This document shows, one piece after another, positions 16,995 to 25,072 of a DNA stretch of 34,057 bases. Numbering within the stretch: the stretch's first letter is position 1; every line of letters starts with the position of its first letter. The notes under the pieces are model-generated. The model was given only the letters and a program-made list of their open reading frames with translations, ran no database searches and was not told the DNA's origin. The translations under genes and the position numbers were made by a program. Location: contig JASJXX010000023.1 in NCBI GenBank assembly GCA_030123765.1, forward strand, positions 1 to 34,057, given 5' to 3'. Source of the DNA: Actinomycetota bacterium. Its GTDB lineage: Bacteria > Actinomycetota > Acidimicrobiia > Spongiisociales > UBA5794.

Positions 16995-17804
16995 GTGTTG
17001 GATCTCAGCAAGGAGTGGCGTTTGGTAATTCCCAAGCCTTTGAAGAAGCCGCTGTACCGTATTTACGAGCAGCGACTTCTCGCCTCCCTTGATCGAGGTG
17101 CACTCCCGCGCCATATCGGCGTCATTCACGACGGCCACAGGAGGTACGCACGAGCCGAGCGTCTCCCCGACTATGCAGCGTCGTACCGCGTCGGCATGGC
17201 GAAATTCGTCGAGTTCCTTGGTTGGACGGCCGAACTCGAGATCCCTGCAGTTACCTGCTGGCTCTTATCGACAGAGAACCTGGAGAGGCCCGAAGCGGAA
17301 CTCGCGCCGTACTACGAGGTCCTCATCGAGCTCTTCGACCGAATTCCCGAGACATCCGCAGGCCGTGACGTGACCGTCCGGTTCATCGGCAGCCTCGATC
17401 TGCTTCCGTCGGATCTCGTTGAAGAGGCGAAACGGCTCCAGGAACGATGCTCGACGGGGAGTCGAAGGGTCACAATCGCGCTCGCCTATGGCGGCAGGCA
17501 GGAGATCGTTGACGCGGTGAGAGAGCTCATCGGGAAGCTGGCTGCCGACGGTGTGCCGGCAGACGAGATCGCAGCGCGAATCAATCGCGACGAGATCTCA
17601 GCCCGCATGTACGCATCAGATATCCCCGATCCAGATCTCGTGCTGAGAACTTCGGGTGAGGCGAGGCTGTCGGGGTTCCTGCTCTGGCAGGCGGCATACG
17701 CCGAGTATCTGTTCGTCGACGTGTATTGGCCAGCTTTCCGCCACGTCGACTTTCTTCGCGCGATGCGCGAATACGCGAGTCGCGAACGGCGTTTCGGGAG
17801 ATAG
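16995..17804 (+). CDS. uppS: short-chain Z-isoprenyl diphosphate synthase (Rv1086-like)
   Basis: A 269-residue cis-prenyltransferase. The pyrophosphate/magnesium motif appears as VIHDGHRRYAR (catalytic D46), a variant of the usual DGNGRWA. Downstream motifs are intact: CWLLSTENL, VRFIGSL, LAYGGRQEIVDAV and LRTSGEARLSGFLLWQ. The C-terminus (YWPAFRHVDFLRAMREY) closely resembles M. tuberculosis Rv1086, the Z-farnesyl diphosphate synthase that feeds decaprenyl-phosphate synthesis, so a short product is likelier than undecaprenyl. A GTG at 16995 or a TTG at 16998 can start; a TAGGCT box ends 7 nt before the TTG, fitting a leaderless message. Confidence 0.92.
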   Translation: MLDLSKEWRLVIPKPLKKPLYRIYEQRLLASLDRGALPRHIGVIHDGHRRYARAERLPDYAASYRVGMAKFVEFLGWTAELEIPAVTCWLLSTENLERPEAELAPYYEVLIELFDRIPETSAGRDVTVRFIGSLDLLPSDLVEEAKRLQERCSTGSRRVTIALAYGGRQEIVDAVRELIGKLAADGVPADEIAARINRDEISARMYASDIPDPDLVLRTSGEARLSGFLLWQAAYAEYLFVDVYWPAFRHVDFLRAMREYASRERRFGR

Positions 17805-17848
17805 CGGACCACTCCTTCGAGTGACCGCCGAGCAGGGCGCGGGCTTCC

Positions 17849-18532
17849 TCACCTACTCCGCTGGGAGCGCGGGATGTGGTCCTGGTCGTTGAACGTGCGA
17901 AGACTCGGCACATGGGCCCCGGCAAGAGGGATGAACTTCACCCGAGCGAAGGAAGCGTGGAACAGCACAAACTTCTCCCACTCCCACGGAGATGGGGGGG
18001 TTCCCATGAGGTGTGCCAGACACACCGAGTTCGTCCCACCATGGGCAATGATCAATATCCGCCCTGGATCCTGCGGAACCTCCCACAGCCGGGGGTCCCC
18101 CGCACTTCGAGTGATGCCCCGTTCCGCGAGAAGGCCGTCGAGGGCGGAGGTCACGCGATTGTGGAAGTCCCGGAACGACTCGCCCCCCGGAAGCCCCTCC
18201 CACCACTCGTCGGGAGCGCGGTGACGAGTCGTCCTGAAGATCTTGATCACAGCTTCTTCAGTGACGCCCCGCCAGTCAGGCATCTGGATCTCGAGCAGGT
18301 CGTCGATGGTGTTGATGGCGAGACTTGTGGATCTGCTGATCGGGAGGGCAGTCTCCTGGGCGCGGATCGCGGGAGAGACGATCAGCTCGCACGCAGTCCC
18401 GTTCTCGCCTGCGATTCTCTCTGCGGCGAGGTCGGCCTGGAGCTGGCCTAGTTCCGTGAGGTGCGGGTCGACCTGAGAGAGGCCATCTACGGCCCACTGC
18501 GGTTGGCCATGTCGCACAAAGAGAATGTCCAT
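17849..18532 (-). CDS. histidine phosphatase (phosphoglycerate-mutase-like) family protein
   Basis: A 227-residue protein with the phosphohistidine motif VRHGQPQW at residues 6-13, SPAIRAQETA (second Arg), GESFRDFHNRV, and the second catalytic His in LIIAHGGTNSV. It hydrolyses a phosphate ester or anhydride through a His intermediate; the substrate is not evident. It converges on the prenyl synthase gene and diverges from pyrE. The ATG has no ribosome-binding site; a TACGCT box (18540-18545) lies 7 nt upstream. Confidence 0.9.
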   Translation of the reverse strand: MDILFVRHGQPQWAVDGLSQVDPHLTELGQLQADLAAERIAGENGTACELIVSPAIRAQETALPISRSTSLAINTIDDLLEIQMPDWRGVTEEAVIKIFRTTRHRAPDEWWEGLPGGESFRDFHNRVTSALDGLLAERGITRSAGDPRLWEVPQDPGRILIIAHGGTNSVCLAHLMGTPPSPWEWEKFVLFHASFARVKFIPLAGAHVPSLRTFNDQDHIPRSQRSR

Positions 18533-18545
18533 GGGCGGCAGCGTA
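18533..18545 (-). promoter_or_regulatory. -10 box for leaderless histidine-phosphatase transcript
   Basis: On the minus strand TACGCT at 18545-18540 is followed by 7 nt and the ATG at 18532, without a ribosome-binding site. Confidence 0.5.
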
Positions 18546-18558
18546 GTGAGTGTCTGGC

Positions 18559-18573
18559 CCGGAGGTGCTCCGG
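18559..18573. repeat. short inverted repeat
   Basis: CCGGAG and CTCCGG are separated by GTG, a 6-bp GC-rich stem with a 3-nt loop, just before the larger hairpin at 18581-18615. It lies in the divergent intergenic region; function unknown. Confidence 0.4.
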
Positions 18574-18580
18574 CTGGGGA

Positions 18581-18615
18581 CGAACCAGAGGCCGCCTGTC
18601 GGCGGCCTCGGTTCG
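18581..18615. repeat. strong 15-bp hairpin between divergent genes
   Basis: CGAACC, a bulged A, then GAGGCCGCC pair with GGCGGCCTC and GGTTCG around a TGTC loop. The stem is perfect apart from the one bulge. It lies 80 nt upstream of pyrE and 49 nt upstream of the opposite gene, and no T-run follows on either strand. It could be a protein-binding palindrome, a transcription block between the two units, or part of a small RNA. The sequence alone does not decide. Confidence 0.5.
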
Positions 18616-18694
18616 GGCATAGACGGGAAGTTTAGGAAGGCATCCTGTCTGGCTACCGTATCGACCGATGCAAGCGAATGCTTGAGAGGTTTTC

Positions 18695-19255
18695 TTGAAA
18701 TCTTCCACGAGCCCGAAAATGAAACTTGTGGCACATCTCGCCCAGCACGCCGTTCGAAGAGACGGACCGTTCACGCTTCGTTCCGGGGAGGTGTCGACCT
18801 GGTACATCGATGCACGACAGACGACGTTCTCCGGCGTCGGTGCAAGGCTGTGCGCACTCGCCGTTCTTGAGGAGATTCCCCAGGGCGTCGACGCGGTCGG
18901 AGGGATGACGATGGGAGCAGATCCGATCGCCGTCGCGACGGCGATGGTCGCAGCCGAGTCGGGCTCGAGTCTCGCGTCGTTCTCCATTCGTAAGGAAGCG
19001 AAGGGTCACGGCGCGGGTGGGCGACTCGTTGGTCCCATCGCGGCGGGTGCAAAGGTGGTTGCACTTGAGGACACCACGACGACGGGCTCAGCTCTCCTTG
19101 AAGCCATCGCAGTTCTGCAGGAGGAGGGAGTTGAGGTGGTGAGAGCGATCGCCCTCGTAGACAGATCTAATGGAGTGGCACAAGAGCGGGTAGAAGCACT
19201 CGGTATCCCCTATGTTGGGATCATCACCCCGCGAGACCTCGGAGTCGAGACCTGA
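18695..19255 (+). CDS. pyrE: orotate phosphoribosyltransferase
   Basis: A 186-residue enzyme making orotidine monophosphate in pyrimidine synthesis. The PRPP-binding motif reads VVALEDTTTTGSAL, and RKEAKGHGAGGRL supplies the catalytic loop with Lys and His. I favour the TTG at 18695, since GAGAGG lies 5 nt upstream; the ATG at 18719 lacks a ribosome-binding site. A five-codon frame (MQANA) at 18668-18685 precedes it and overlaps the ribosome-binding site. The next gene begins 3 nt after the stop. Confidence 0.93.
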   Translation: MKSSTSPKMKLVAHLAQHAVRRDGPFTLRSGEVSTWYIDARQTTFSGVGARLCALAVLEEIPQGVDAVGGMTMGADPIAVATAMVAAESGSSLASFSIRKEAKGHGAGGRLVGPIAAGAKVVALEDTTTTGSALLEAIAVLQEEGVEVVRAIALVDRSNGVAQERVEALGIPYVGIITPRDLGVET

Positions 19256-19258
19256 CTG

Positions 19259-19900
19259 ATGCGTGTCTATCGATCACCTCTCAAGATGTTCCTATTCGGT
19301 GCCGTCGGGGTCATCCTTGTCGCGGGAGCCCTCGACGTTGGCATCGGACACTGGCTAGCCACGCCGCCTGAGGCCAACGATGGTGTGCTCACGACGAGAG
19401 GACACGCTCAGCAGCGGGGGGACTCGTTGTGGGGAGGGACGATGGCGGCGGCCGGCGTGCTGGTATTCGGGGCCTCGGTCGCCGGGCTCATCAGGCGTAG
19501 GCCGGTCCTGCGAATCGCTGAAGAGGGTCTTGAGGTAGCCGTAGGTGGAGATTCGCCTTCGTGCGTCCCGTGGCGGGACGTAGCCTCTGTCTCGAGCAGT
19601 GTTCTGCGCGACCCCTACGACGGGAGCAGCCGCGAACACTTGATCGTGGAGTTTAGGTCGGATGTGTCAATCCCGTTGGGTCTCGCAGGGACAACCATCG
19701 GGAGGCGCGCCCTGTACATAGACGCGCACGATTGGGCGATCCAGGTCACCGATGTCGCACTTGCGGCACAAGGCGCCCACGACCACTTCACCCGCATCCA
19801 AGCGATGCGGACCTATCAGCCACCTTCCATGGTGTGGGAGACGACGGTGCGTCAGCCCGTTCCCAAGCCGGAGACTGTCGACGGCGGGGGTGACCCGTGA
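19259..19900 (+). CDS. membrane protein with PH-like domain, unknown
   Basis: A 213-residue protein. It has two hydrophobic helices, about residues 9-30 (MFLFGAVGVILVAGALDVGI) and 60-78 (GTMAAAGVLVFGASVAGLI), separated by a short loop. A soluble domain follows (VLRIAEEGLEV ... CVPWRDVASVSS ... LIVEF), the strand pattern of bacterial PH-like domains. I do not recognise a named family. It starts 3 nt after pyrE and overlaps the endonuclease IV gene by 4 nt, so the three genes form one transcript. Confidence 0.75.
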   Translation: MRVYRSPLKMFLFGAVGVILVAGALDVGIGHWLATPPEANDGVLTTRGHAQQRGDSLWGGTMAAAGVLVFGASVAGLIRRRPVLRIAEEGLEVAVGGDSPSCVPWRDVASVSSSVLRDPYDGSSREHLIVEFRSDVSIPLGLAGTTIGRRALYIDAHDWAIQVTDVALAAQGAHDHFTRIQAMRTYQPPSMVWETTVRQPVPKPETVDGGGDP

Positions 19901-20655
19901 TCGTTGGTTCCCACGTCAGCCCCAATGATCCTCTCGCTGAGGCAGCAACTCGCAGCGCGGACGCGGTGCAGATATTCATGTCGAATCCACAGCAGTGGAA
20001 GGCACCTCTCCCACGCGACGATGCCGAGAAGCTGAGAGCGTCCCCCATCGAGTTCTACGTGCACGCCCCTTACGTGCTGAATCTTGCCTCCCCCAACAAC
20101 CGGGTGCGAATCCCCTCTCGCAAGGCGCTCGCCCAGCAGGTCGAGGCGGCAGCCACGATCGGGGCGAGAGGCGTGATCGTGCACGGCGGCAGCGTCGGAC
20201 CGGACGAGGACGAATCCGTCGGGTTTGAACGGTGGCGCAAGGCGTTGGAATCCTTCGACGTGACCGTCCCGGTGCTCATCGAGAACACCGCGGGCAGAGG
20301 CAACTCTGTCATGCACGACCTCGAGAACTACGGCCCGCTCTGGGAGGCGATCGGCGATCTCAATGTGGGGGCGTGCCTCGACACCTGTCACGCGTGGGCT
20401 GCAGGCGCGGATCTCGAGACGGCTGTCGAGCTTGTGTCGTCGCACACCGGCGGGATCGCACTTGTGCACGCGAACGACTCCCGCGACGAGGCTGCTTCGC
20501 ACCGCGACAGGCACGCTAATTTCGGGGACGGGCAGATCCCGGAGGGGCTCATCGTCGGTGTCATCAAGGCAGCGAACGCACCGGTGATCGTCGAGACTCC
20601 GGGCCTCGCCGAGGGCCAGGCAGCGGATATTGCGTGGCTCCGCGAGAGGCTTTAG
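19897..20655 (+). CDS. nfo: endonuclease IV (AP endonuclease)
   Basis: A 252-residue TIM-barrel endonuclease IV, slightly shorter than the E. coli enzyme. It opens with GSHVSP. Zinc ligands appear in VHAPYVLNLAS, VIVHGGS, PVLIENTAGRGN, CLDTCHAWAAG, LVHANDSRD, DRHANFGDG and VIVETPG. It nicks DNA at abasic sites during base-excision repair. The GTG start overlaps the upstream stop (GTGA). It converges on ino1 with a 28-nt gap. Confidence 0.95.
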   Translation: MIVGSHVSPNDPLAEAATRSADAVQIFMSNPQQWKAPLPRDDAEKLRASPIEFYVHAPYVLNLASPNNRVRIPSRKALAQQVEAAATIGARGVIVHGGSVGPDEDESVGFERWRKALESFDVTVPVLIENTAGRGNSVMHDLENYGPLWEAIGDLNVGACLDTCHAWAAGADLETAVELVSSHTGGIALVHANDSRDEAASHRDRHANFGDGQIPEGLIVGVIKAANAPVIVETPGLAEGQAADIAWLRERL

Positions 20656-20683
20656 GACCCCCCGGCGCGCGTCGGTGTCGCGG

Positions 20684-21793
20684 TCAGCGACCGAGGAAGA
20701 TCGCGAGGTCCTCCACCGTGGGGTCGTCGCCAGCGATGAACGCCTCGACGTTGTCGTGCGCGACGCTGTCGTGATACTGGACCGAGGGTGATTTCATGAA
20801 GTACGAGGACGGTGCGAGCAGTGGACCGCCGACACCGCGGTCTAGAGCGATCTTCACGCAACGGACCGCGTCGATGATCACGCCGGCTGAGTTCGGTGAG
20901 TCCCACACCTCAAGCTTCATCTCGATGTTGAGGGGGACGTCACCGAAGGACGTTCCCTCGAGGCGGATGTAGGCCCACTTGCGGTCGGTGAGCCACGGCA
21001 CGTGGTCTGAAGGTCCGATGTGAATGGACTCCGAGTTGATCTTGCGTTCGATCTGGCTCGTCACGGACTGGGTCTTGGAGATCTTCTTCGAGATGAGGCG
21101 CTCGCGCTCGAGCATGTTCATGAAGTCCATGTTTCCACCGAAGTTGAGCTGGTACGTGTTGTCTATCTTGACGCCACGATCCTCGAAGAGGCGAGCGAGC
21201 TGGCGGTGGACGATCGTCGCACCGACCTGGGACTTGATGTCATCACCGATGATCGGCACGCCGGCGTCAAGAAACCTCTGTGCCCATCTCTGATCGGACG
21301 CGATGAAGACGGGGATCGCGTTCACGAATCCGACGCCGGCCTCGAGAGCGGCGTTTGCGTAGAACTCGGTCGCTTCCTGGGAGCCGACGGGAAGATACGA
21401 CACGAGGACATCGGCGTCAGAGTCCTTGAGTGTCCGGACAACGTCGACGAGATCCGCGGTCGATTCATCGACCATCTTGACGTAATACTTGCCGAGACCG
21501 TCGAGGGTCGGGCCGCGAAGGACGTCGAAACCGAGATCGCCGACTTCGGCGAACTGGATCGTGTTGTTCTCTCCTGCCCACATCGCCTTCGCGACGTCCT
21601 GGCCGACCTTCGACGCGTCTACGTCGAACGCGGCGACGAATTCGACGTCACCGATGTGATAGTCGCCGAGTTGGACGTGCATGAGTCCCGGGACTCTGAC
21701 GTCCGGGTCGGCGCTCCGGTAGTACTCGACACCCTGAATGAGGGAGTTGGCGCAGTTTCCTAGCCCTGCGATGGCTACTTTGACTCTGGACAT
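20684..21793 (-). CDS. ino1: myo-inositol-1-phosphate synthase
   Basis: A 369-residue NAD-dependent enzyme converting glucose-6-phosphate to inositol-1-phosphate, the first step to phosphatidylinositol and mycothiol in actinobacteria. The N-terminus has [16 protein letters not shown] (NAD binding). [15 protein letters not shown] and SKTQSVTSQ carry the active-site lysine region. The ATG at 21793 follows GGAGACCTCC and is the correct start; a longer frame to 21862 lies within padR. It overlaps the padR 3' end by 19 nt, as in M. tuberculosis Rv0046c-Rv0047c. Confidence 0.95.
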   Translation of the reverse strand: MSRVKVAIAGLGNCANSLIQGVEYYRSADPDVRVPGLMHVQLGDYHIGDVEFVAAFDVDASKVGQDVAKAMWAGENNTIQFAEVGDLGFDVLRGPTLDGLGKYYVKMVDESTADLVDVVRTLKDSDADVLVSYLPVGSQEATEFYANAALEAGVGFVNAIPVFIASDQRWAQRFLDAGVPIIGDDIKSQVGATIVHRQLARLFEDRGVKIDNTYQLNFGGNMDFMNMLERERLISKKISKTQSVTSQIERKINSESIHIGPSDHVPWLTDRKWAYIRLEGTSFGDVPLNIEMKLEVWDSPNSAGVIIDAVRCVKIALDRGVGGPLLAPSSYFMKSPSVQYHDSVAHDNVEAFIAGDDPTVEDLAIFLGR

Positions 21794-22341
21794 GGAGGTC
21801 TCCTGTCGTTCGGGTGTGGCGAAGCCGCACCGCGCTCGGCGGCGATAAGTCCGTCGAGCCATGCAATGTCTGCTTCTGTGGACTGCAGCGCGTGTTCCAT
21901 GAGGGCGGCGCGATAACGGTCCTGGTTCTTGGTCGTTGAGCGGGCGTCGACAAGGATGTCCCGTGTCGCCTTGAGCCGGGTCGAGAGCTCGCTGCGTCTG
22001 TGGTCGAGTACCTCGATGCGTCGGTCAGAGGGGAGGTGACTGAGGAACGCGAGGCGCACCTGAAACGCCCGGACCGTCTCGGTTGCTTGAGGGTCGGCCT
22101 GGATCAGGGTGTCGAAGACGATCTGCCCGGCCTCGGTGACCTGGTACGCCTTGCGCCGCCCGGATCTTTCGGGGACTTCGATTGCGCCGCGTTTCTCGAG
22201 GCGGCGCAGCGCGGGGTAGAGCGAGCCGAAGGAGACCTTCCAGAATCCAAGCTCGCCCAGGGCGCGTCGAAGTTCGTACCCGTGGCGGGCACGCTCACGC
22301 AGGAGTCCGAGGATGGCGAAGTCAAGCAGAGTACGCTCCAT
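21775..22341 (-). CDS. PadR-family transcriptional regulator
   Basis: A 188-residue PadR regulator. The N-terminal winged helix has [39 protein letters not shown] and the wing [13 protein letters not shown]-terminal helical dimerization region follows (PadR_C-like). It lies upstream of and overlaps ino1, so it probably controls that gene and itself. A perfect palindrome begins 2 nt upstream of its ATG and is the obvious operator. Ligand unknown. Confidence 0.93.
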   Translation of the reverse strand: MERTLLDFAILGLLRERARHGYELRRALGELGFWKVSFGSLYPALRRLEKRGAIEVPERSGRRKAYQVTEAGQIVFDTLIQADPQATETVRAFQVRLAFLSHLPSDRRIEVLDHRRSELSTRLKATRDILVDARSTTKNQDRYRAALMEHALQSTEADIAWLDGLIAAERGAASPHPNDRRPPCPESK

Positions 22342-22342
22342 T

Positions 22343-22367
22343 TATATCGATTCGATATATCAGTCTA
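22343..22367 (-). promoter_or_regulatory. padR-ino1 promoter and PadR operator palindrome
   Basis: TATATCGATTCGATATA at 22343-22359 is a perfect 17-nt palindrome with a single central base. On the minus strand a TAGACT -10 box at 22367-22362 precedes it, so the operator would cover the transcription start and sit against the padR ATG. This fits autorepression by the PadR protein. Confidence 0.6.
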
Positions 22368-22423
22368 CCCGGGCGCGGCGCTGAGAGGTGAGGTAGCGGA
22401 ACTTCGGTTGCAGCGCTCAACGA

Positions 22424-22440
22424 CGAGACGTCCGGTCTCG
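22424..22440 (-). terminator. possible fhs terminator hairpin
   Basis: CGAGAC-GTCCG-GTCTCG forms a 6-bp stem with a 5-nt loop, about 33 nt beyond the fhs stop on the minus strand and before the padR promoter. There is no T-run, common in high-GC actinobacteria. A second GC palindrome (CCCGGG repeats) lies at about 22455-22470. Confidence 0.4.
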
Positions 22441-22472
22441 CCCTCCCGTGCCCGGGTCCCGGGAACTGGCGA

Positions 22473-24161
22473 TCAGCTCAGTCCCACTATGTTCCCGTCT
22501 TCGTCGATATCGATTGAGTGTGCTGCGGGATCGACGCCCAGTCCTGGCATCCGATTGATTGACCCGGTGAGCGGCAGGACGAATCCTGCGCCGGCGGCGA
22601 GCTGTACCTCACGAATAGGGAGAGTCCAGCCCGTCGGTGCTCCGAGAAGAGCAGGATCATGGCTGAAGGAGTACTGAGTCTTCGCCATGCAGATCGGCAG
22701 GTGCCCGTAACCGTGCGCTTCGTAGCTCTCGAGCTGCCTGCGGGCCTTTATGTCGTACTCGACGCCGTCTGCTCCATACACCTCGGTCGCGATGCGTTCG
22801 ATCTTGTCGCGCAGCGGAATATCGTCGGGGTACAGAAATCGGAACTCGGATCCGTCAGCGGCAGCGTCTCTGACGGCCTCAGCGAGGCTCACCATGCCTT
22901 CTGCCCCCTTGGAGTACGGCTCGGCAATCGCCCAGGTGATGCCCTCATCCTCGGCGATGGAACCGATCGCTCGGTGTTCTGAGGGATGGTCTGTTGGGAA
23001 GGCGTTCACCGCGACTACCGGGGTGACCCCGTGGAGGCGCATGTTGGCGATGTGCTTCCGTAGATTGTCCGCTCCGGCCATCACGTCGTCGGGGCTCTCG
23101 GCAATCATCTCGGACGGAAGCGGTTTGCCCGGGCGGACTGTGAACTTCCCCGAGTGGAGCTTCAGGGCTCGTACGGTCGCAACGATGACTGCGACATCAG
23201 CCTTGAGGCCCGACGCGCGCGACTTGAGGTTGAAGAACTTCTCCGCGCCGACGTCCGAACCGAAGCCTGCTTCAGTGATGAGGTAGTCACCGCTTCGGAT
23301 GCCGATCTGGTCGGCGACGATCGAGGAGTTTCCGTGCGCGATGTTCGCGAACGGTCCGGTGTGGATCAATGCAGGTGTTCCTTCAAGGGTCTGCAGGAGA
23401 TTCGGGTTGAGCGCGTCCTTCAACAGCACAGCCATAGCGCCGGCGCCCTTGATGTCTTCGGCGGTGACAGGTTCCTTATGGCGGTCGTAACCGATGACGA
23501 TCCGTCCGAGCCGTGCACGCAGATCGGCGAGGCTCGTCGCAAGGCCGAGAACCGCCATCAATTCCGAGCCTGCGGTGATATCGAAACCTGACTCCCTTGG
23601 AATGCCGTCGAGAGTGGTACCGAGGCCGACGACGATGTTGCGCAGGGCCCTGTCGTTGACATCCAGCACCCTCCGCCAGGTGACTCGCTTCACGTTGATC
23701 GAGAGTTGGTTGCTCTGATAGATGTGGTTGTCGATCAGTGCCGCGAGCATGTTGTTGGCTGCGGTGACGGCGTGGAAGTCGCCGGTGAGGTGAAGATTCA
23801 TCTCCTCCATCGGCACGACCTGGGAGTAGCCGCCACCCGCGGCCCCTCCCTTGATGCCGAAGGTCGGTCCAAGTGATGGTTGTCGGAGGGTGAGGATCGC
23901 CTTCTCGTTCAGAAGCTTGAATCCTTGGGCGAGGCCGATCGAGACCGTCGTCTTCCCCTCGCCGAGCGGTGTCGGGTTTACCGCGGTGACGAGAATGTAT
24001 TTCGCTCGCGGCGGGCCCATCTCGTCGAGGGCGGCCAGGGAGATCTTCGCGAGGCCGTGTCCCCGATGTTCCACACAGTCGGGGGGGACTCCCATCTCAG
24101 CAGCAACGTCCTCAATAGGTCGCAATTTCGTTTTTCTGGCAATTTCAAGATCAGTACGCAT
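22473..24161 (-). CDS. fhs: formate--tetrahydrofolate ligase
   Basis: A 562-residue enzyme forming 10-formyl-THF from formate, THF and ATP. The P-loop TPLGEGKTT is at 64-72, and LRQPSLGPTFGIKGGAAGGGY is characteristic. Length and later motifs (ALKLHSGKF, VVAVNAFPTDHPSE, MCLAKTQYSFSHDP-like MAKTQYSFSHDP) fit the family. With the nearby formate dehydrogenase it links formate and the folate pool. The ATG at 24161 has no ribosome-binding site; TAGCGT lies 6 nt upstream. Confidence 0.97.
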   Translation of the reverse strand: MRTDLEIARKTKLRPIEDVAAEMGVPPDCVEHRGHGLAKISLAALDEMGPPRAKYILVTAVNPTPLGEGKTTVSIGLAQGFKLLNEKAILTLRQPSLGPTFGIKGGAAGGGYSQVVPMEEMNLHLTGDFHAVTAANNMLAALIDNHIYQSNQLSINVKRVTWRRVLDVNDRALRNIVVGLGTTLDGIPRESGFDITAGSELMAVLGLATSLADLRARLGRIVIGYDRHKEPVTAEDIKGAGAMAVLLKDALNPNLLQTLEGTPALIHTGPFANIAHGNSSIVADQIGIRSGDYLITEAGFGSDVGAEKFFNLKSRASGLKADVAVIVATVRALKLHSGKFTVRPGKPLPSEMIAESPDDVMAGADNLRKHIANMRLHGVTPVVAVNAFPTDHPSEHRAIGSIAEDEGITWAIAEPYSKGAEGMVSLAEAVRDAAADGSEFRFLYPDDIPLRDKIERIATEVYGADGVEYDIKARRQLESYEAHGYGHLPICMAKTQYSFSHDPALLGAPTGWTLPIREVQLAAGAGFVLPLTGSINRMPGLGVDPAAHSIDIDEDGNIVGLS

Positions 24162-24197
24162 AGCGTCACGCTACAACACTTGCCGCATAATGGAGCC
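24162..24197. promoter_or_regulatory. divergent fhs / mobA leaderless promoters
   Basis: The 36-nt gap carries both promoters. On the minus strand TAGCGT (24173-24168) is 6 nt before the fhs ATG. On the plus strand CATAAT (24186-24191) is 6 nt before the mobA ATG. Neither start has a good Shine-Dalgarno sequence. Each -35 region must lie inside or beyond the other gene's promoter, so the two could influence each other. Confidence 0.55.
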
Positions 24198-24764
24198 ATG
24201 ATCACCCACACACTCGGCGCGATTCTTGCCGGCGGGTCTTCGACACGCATGGGGCGAGAGAAGGGTGCTCTCACGCTCCGTGGCACGTCCTTCCTCAACC
24301 GGATCCACGAGACGATGACCCAGGTCTTCGGCGAGGTGATCGTCTGTGGAGGATCCACGGTTCCCCCCGGTGGCGTGCTGATCCCCGATGCCCGCCCGGG
24401 CGAGGGGCCGGTGGGCGGACTGCTCTCAGCGCTACGCGTTGCGGGCGGCAGGCCGGTTTTCGTCATAGCGCTCGATACCCCGCTCGTCACCGTCGAGATC
24501 ATTCGATCCATAGTTGAGCCGCAGGCAGAAGGCTGCGCGGTTCGGATCGCAGCGGTGGCCGGAGAGGACCAGCCACTTGTTGGTGTGTACGGCCCGGGCG
24601 TTGCCCCGGTTGCGAGAGCAAGGCTCGAGGCAGGCAGGAGGTCGATGCTCGGGGTGGTCGACGATGTGGGCGATGTGACGAGGGTGGCGACGGATCGAGA
24701 TTCCCTCATCAATGTCAATACCACGCAAGACTATGAGGAACTGATCGAGAGGTATGGCCTGTGA
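24198..24764 (+). CDS. mobA: molybdenum cofactor guanylyltransferase-like protein
   Basis: A 188-residue nucleotidyltransferase. The N-terminal LAGGSSTRMGREKGAL (10-25) is the GTP-binding signature and ALDTPLV (about 93-99) carries the metal-binding Asp. It attaches GMP to molybdopterin, giving the guanine dinucleotide cofactor used by formate dehydrogenases. This fits the adjacent fdhD and fdh genes. The related MocA (CMP) cannot be wholly excluded from motifs, but a bis-MGD enzyme beside it supports MobA. The ATG at 24198 is 6 nt after CATAAT; the frame is open further upstream but that part is antisense to fhs. Confidence 0.9.
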   Translation: MITHTLGAILAGGSSTRMGREKGALTLRGTSFLNRIHETMTQVFGEVIVCGGSTVPPGGVLIPDARPGEGPVGGLLSALRVAGGRPVFVIALDTPLVTVEIIRSIVEPQAEGCAVRIAAVAGEDQPLVGVYGPGVAPVARARLEAGRRSMLGVVDDVGDVTRVATDRDSLINVNTTQDYEELIERYGL

Positions 24765-25072
24765 AAGTGAGGCTCTCTGAGGGAGAGGTCCGCATCCGTC
24801 TTGTCGCGAGGGACGTCGCGGTGCTGCTCGACGGCGGGACTGTCGTGTGCGTCGTCATGCCGGGACGGTACGTTGCGCGTATCACCACTTCGGCGCATGA
24901 GCGATCGGAAGTAACTTTCAGCAGCGACGGAATCGATGTCACGATACCTCCGCGTGTGCTGCCCGAGGTGCCAGAGGAATTCGAGTCACACGTATGGGGT
25001 GGCGACGCTGGCAATCCCAGGGTGCGTGTGGAACTTGATCGGCATCGACGCCCGAGAGCGGGGCGCAACTAA
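24761..25072 (+). CDS. small hypothetical protein
   Basis: A 103-residue soluble protein starting with a GTG that overlaps the mobA stop (GTGA). It opens with KVRLSEGEVRIRLVARDVAVLL, then strands VVCVVMPGRYVARITTS and EVTFSSDGIDVTIPPRVLPE. The opening weakly resembles the small DUF7009-type proteins (K-[IL]-R-I...NSIRLRL), but I am not sure. Coupling with mobA and location beside fdhD suggest a role near formate dehydrogenase maturation. Its TAA overlaps the fdhD TAG on the opposite strand (CTAA at 25069-25072). Confidence 0.7.
   Translation: MKVRLSEGEVRIRLVARDVAVLLDGGTVVCVVMPGRYVARITTSAHERSEVTFSSDGIDVTIPPRVLPEVPEEFESHVWGGDAGNPRVRVELDRHRRPRAGRN

Noticed and set aside
18541-18640. tRNA gene or intrinsic terminator in the pyrE-upstream region
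   Set aside because: GGTTCG looked like a T-arm, but no acceptor stem or anticodon arm can be formed, and the strong hairpin has no T-run on either strand.
20656-20700. Hairpin GTCGC-GGTCA-GCGAC between nfo and ino1 as a terminator
   Set aside because: It lies at the 3' end of the ino1 coding region and has only a 5-bp stem without a T-run; too weak to call.
21020-21763. Plus-strand 247-codon frame
   Set aside because: Antisense to ino1, whose motifs are complete.
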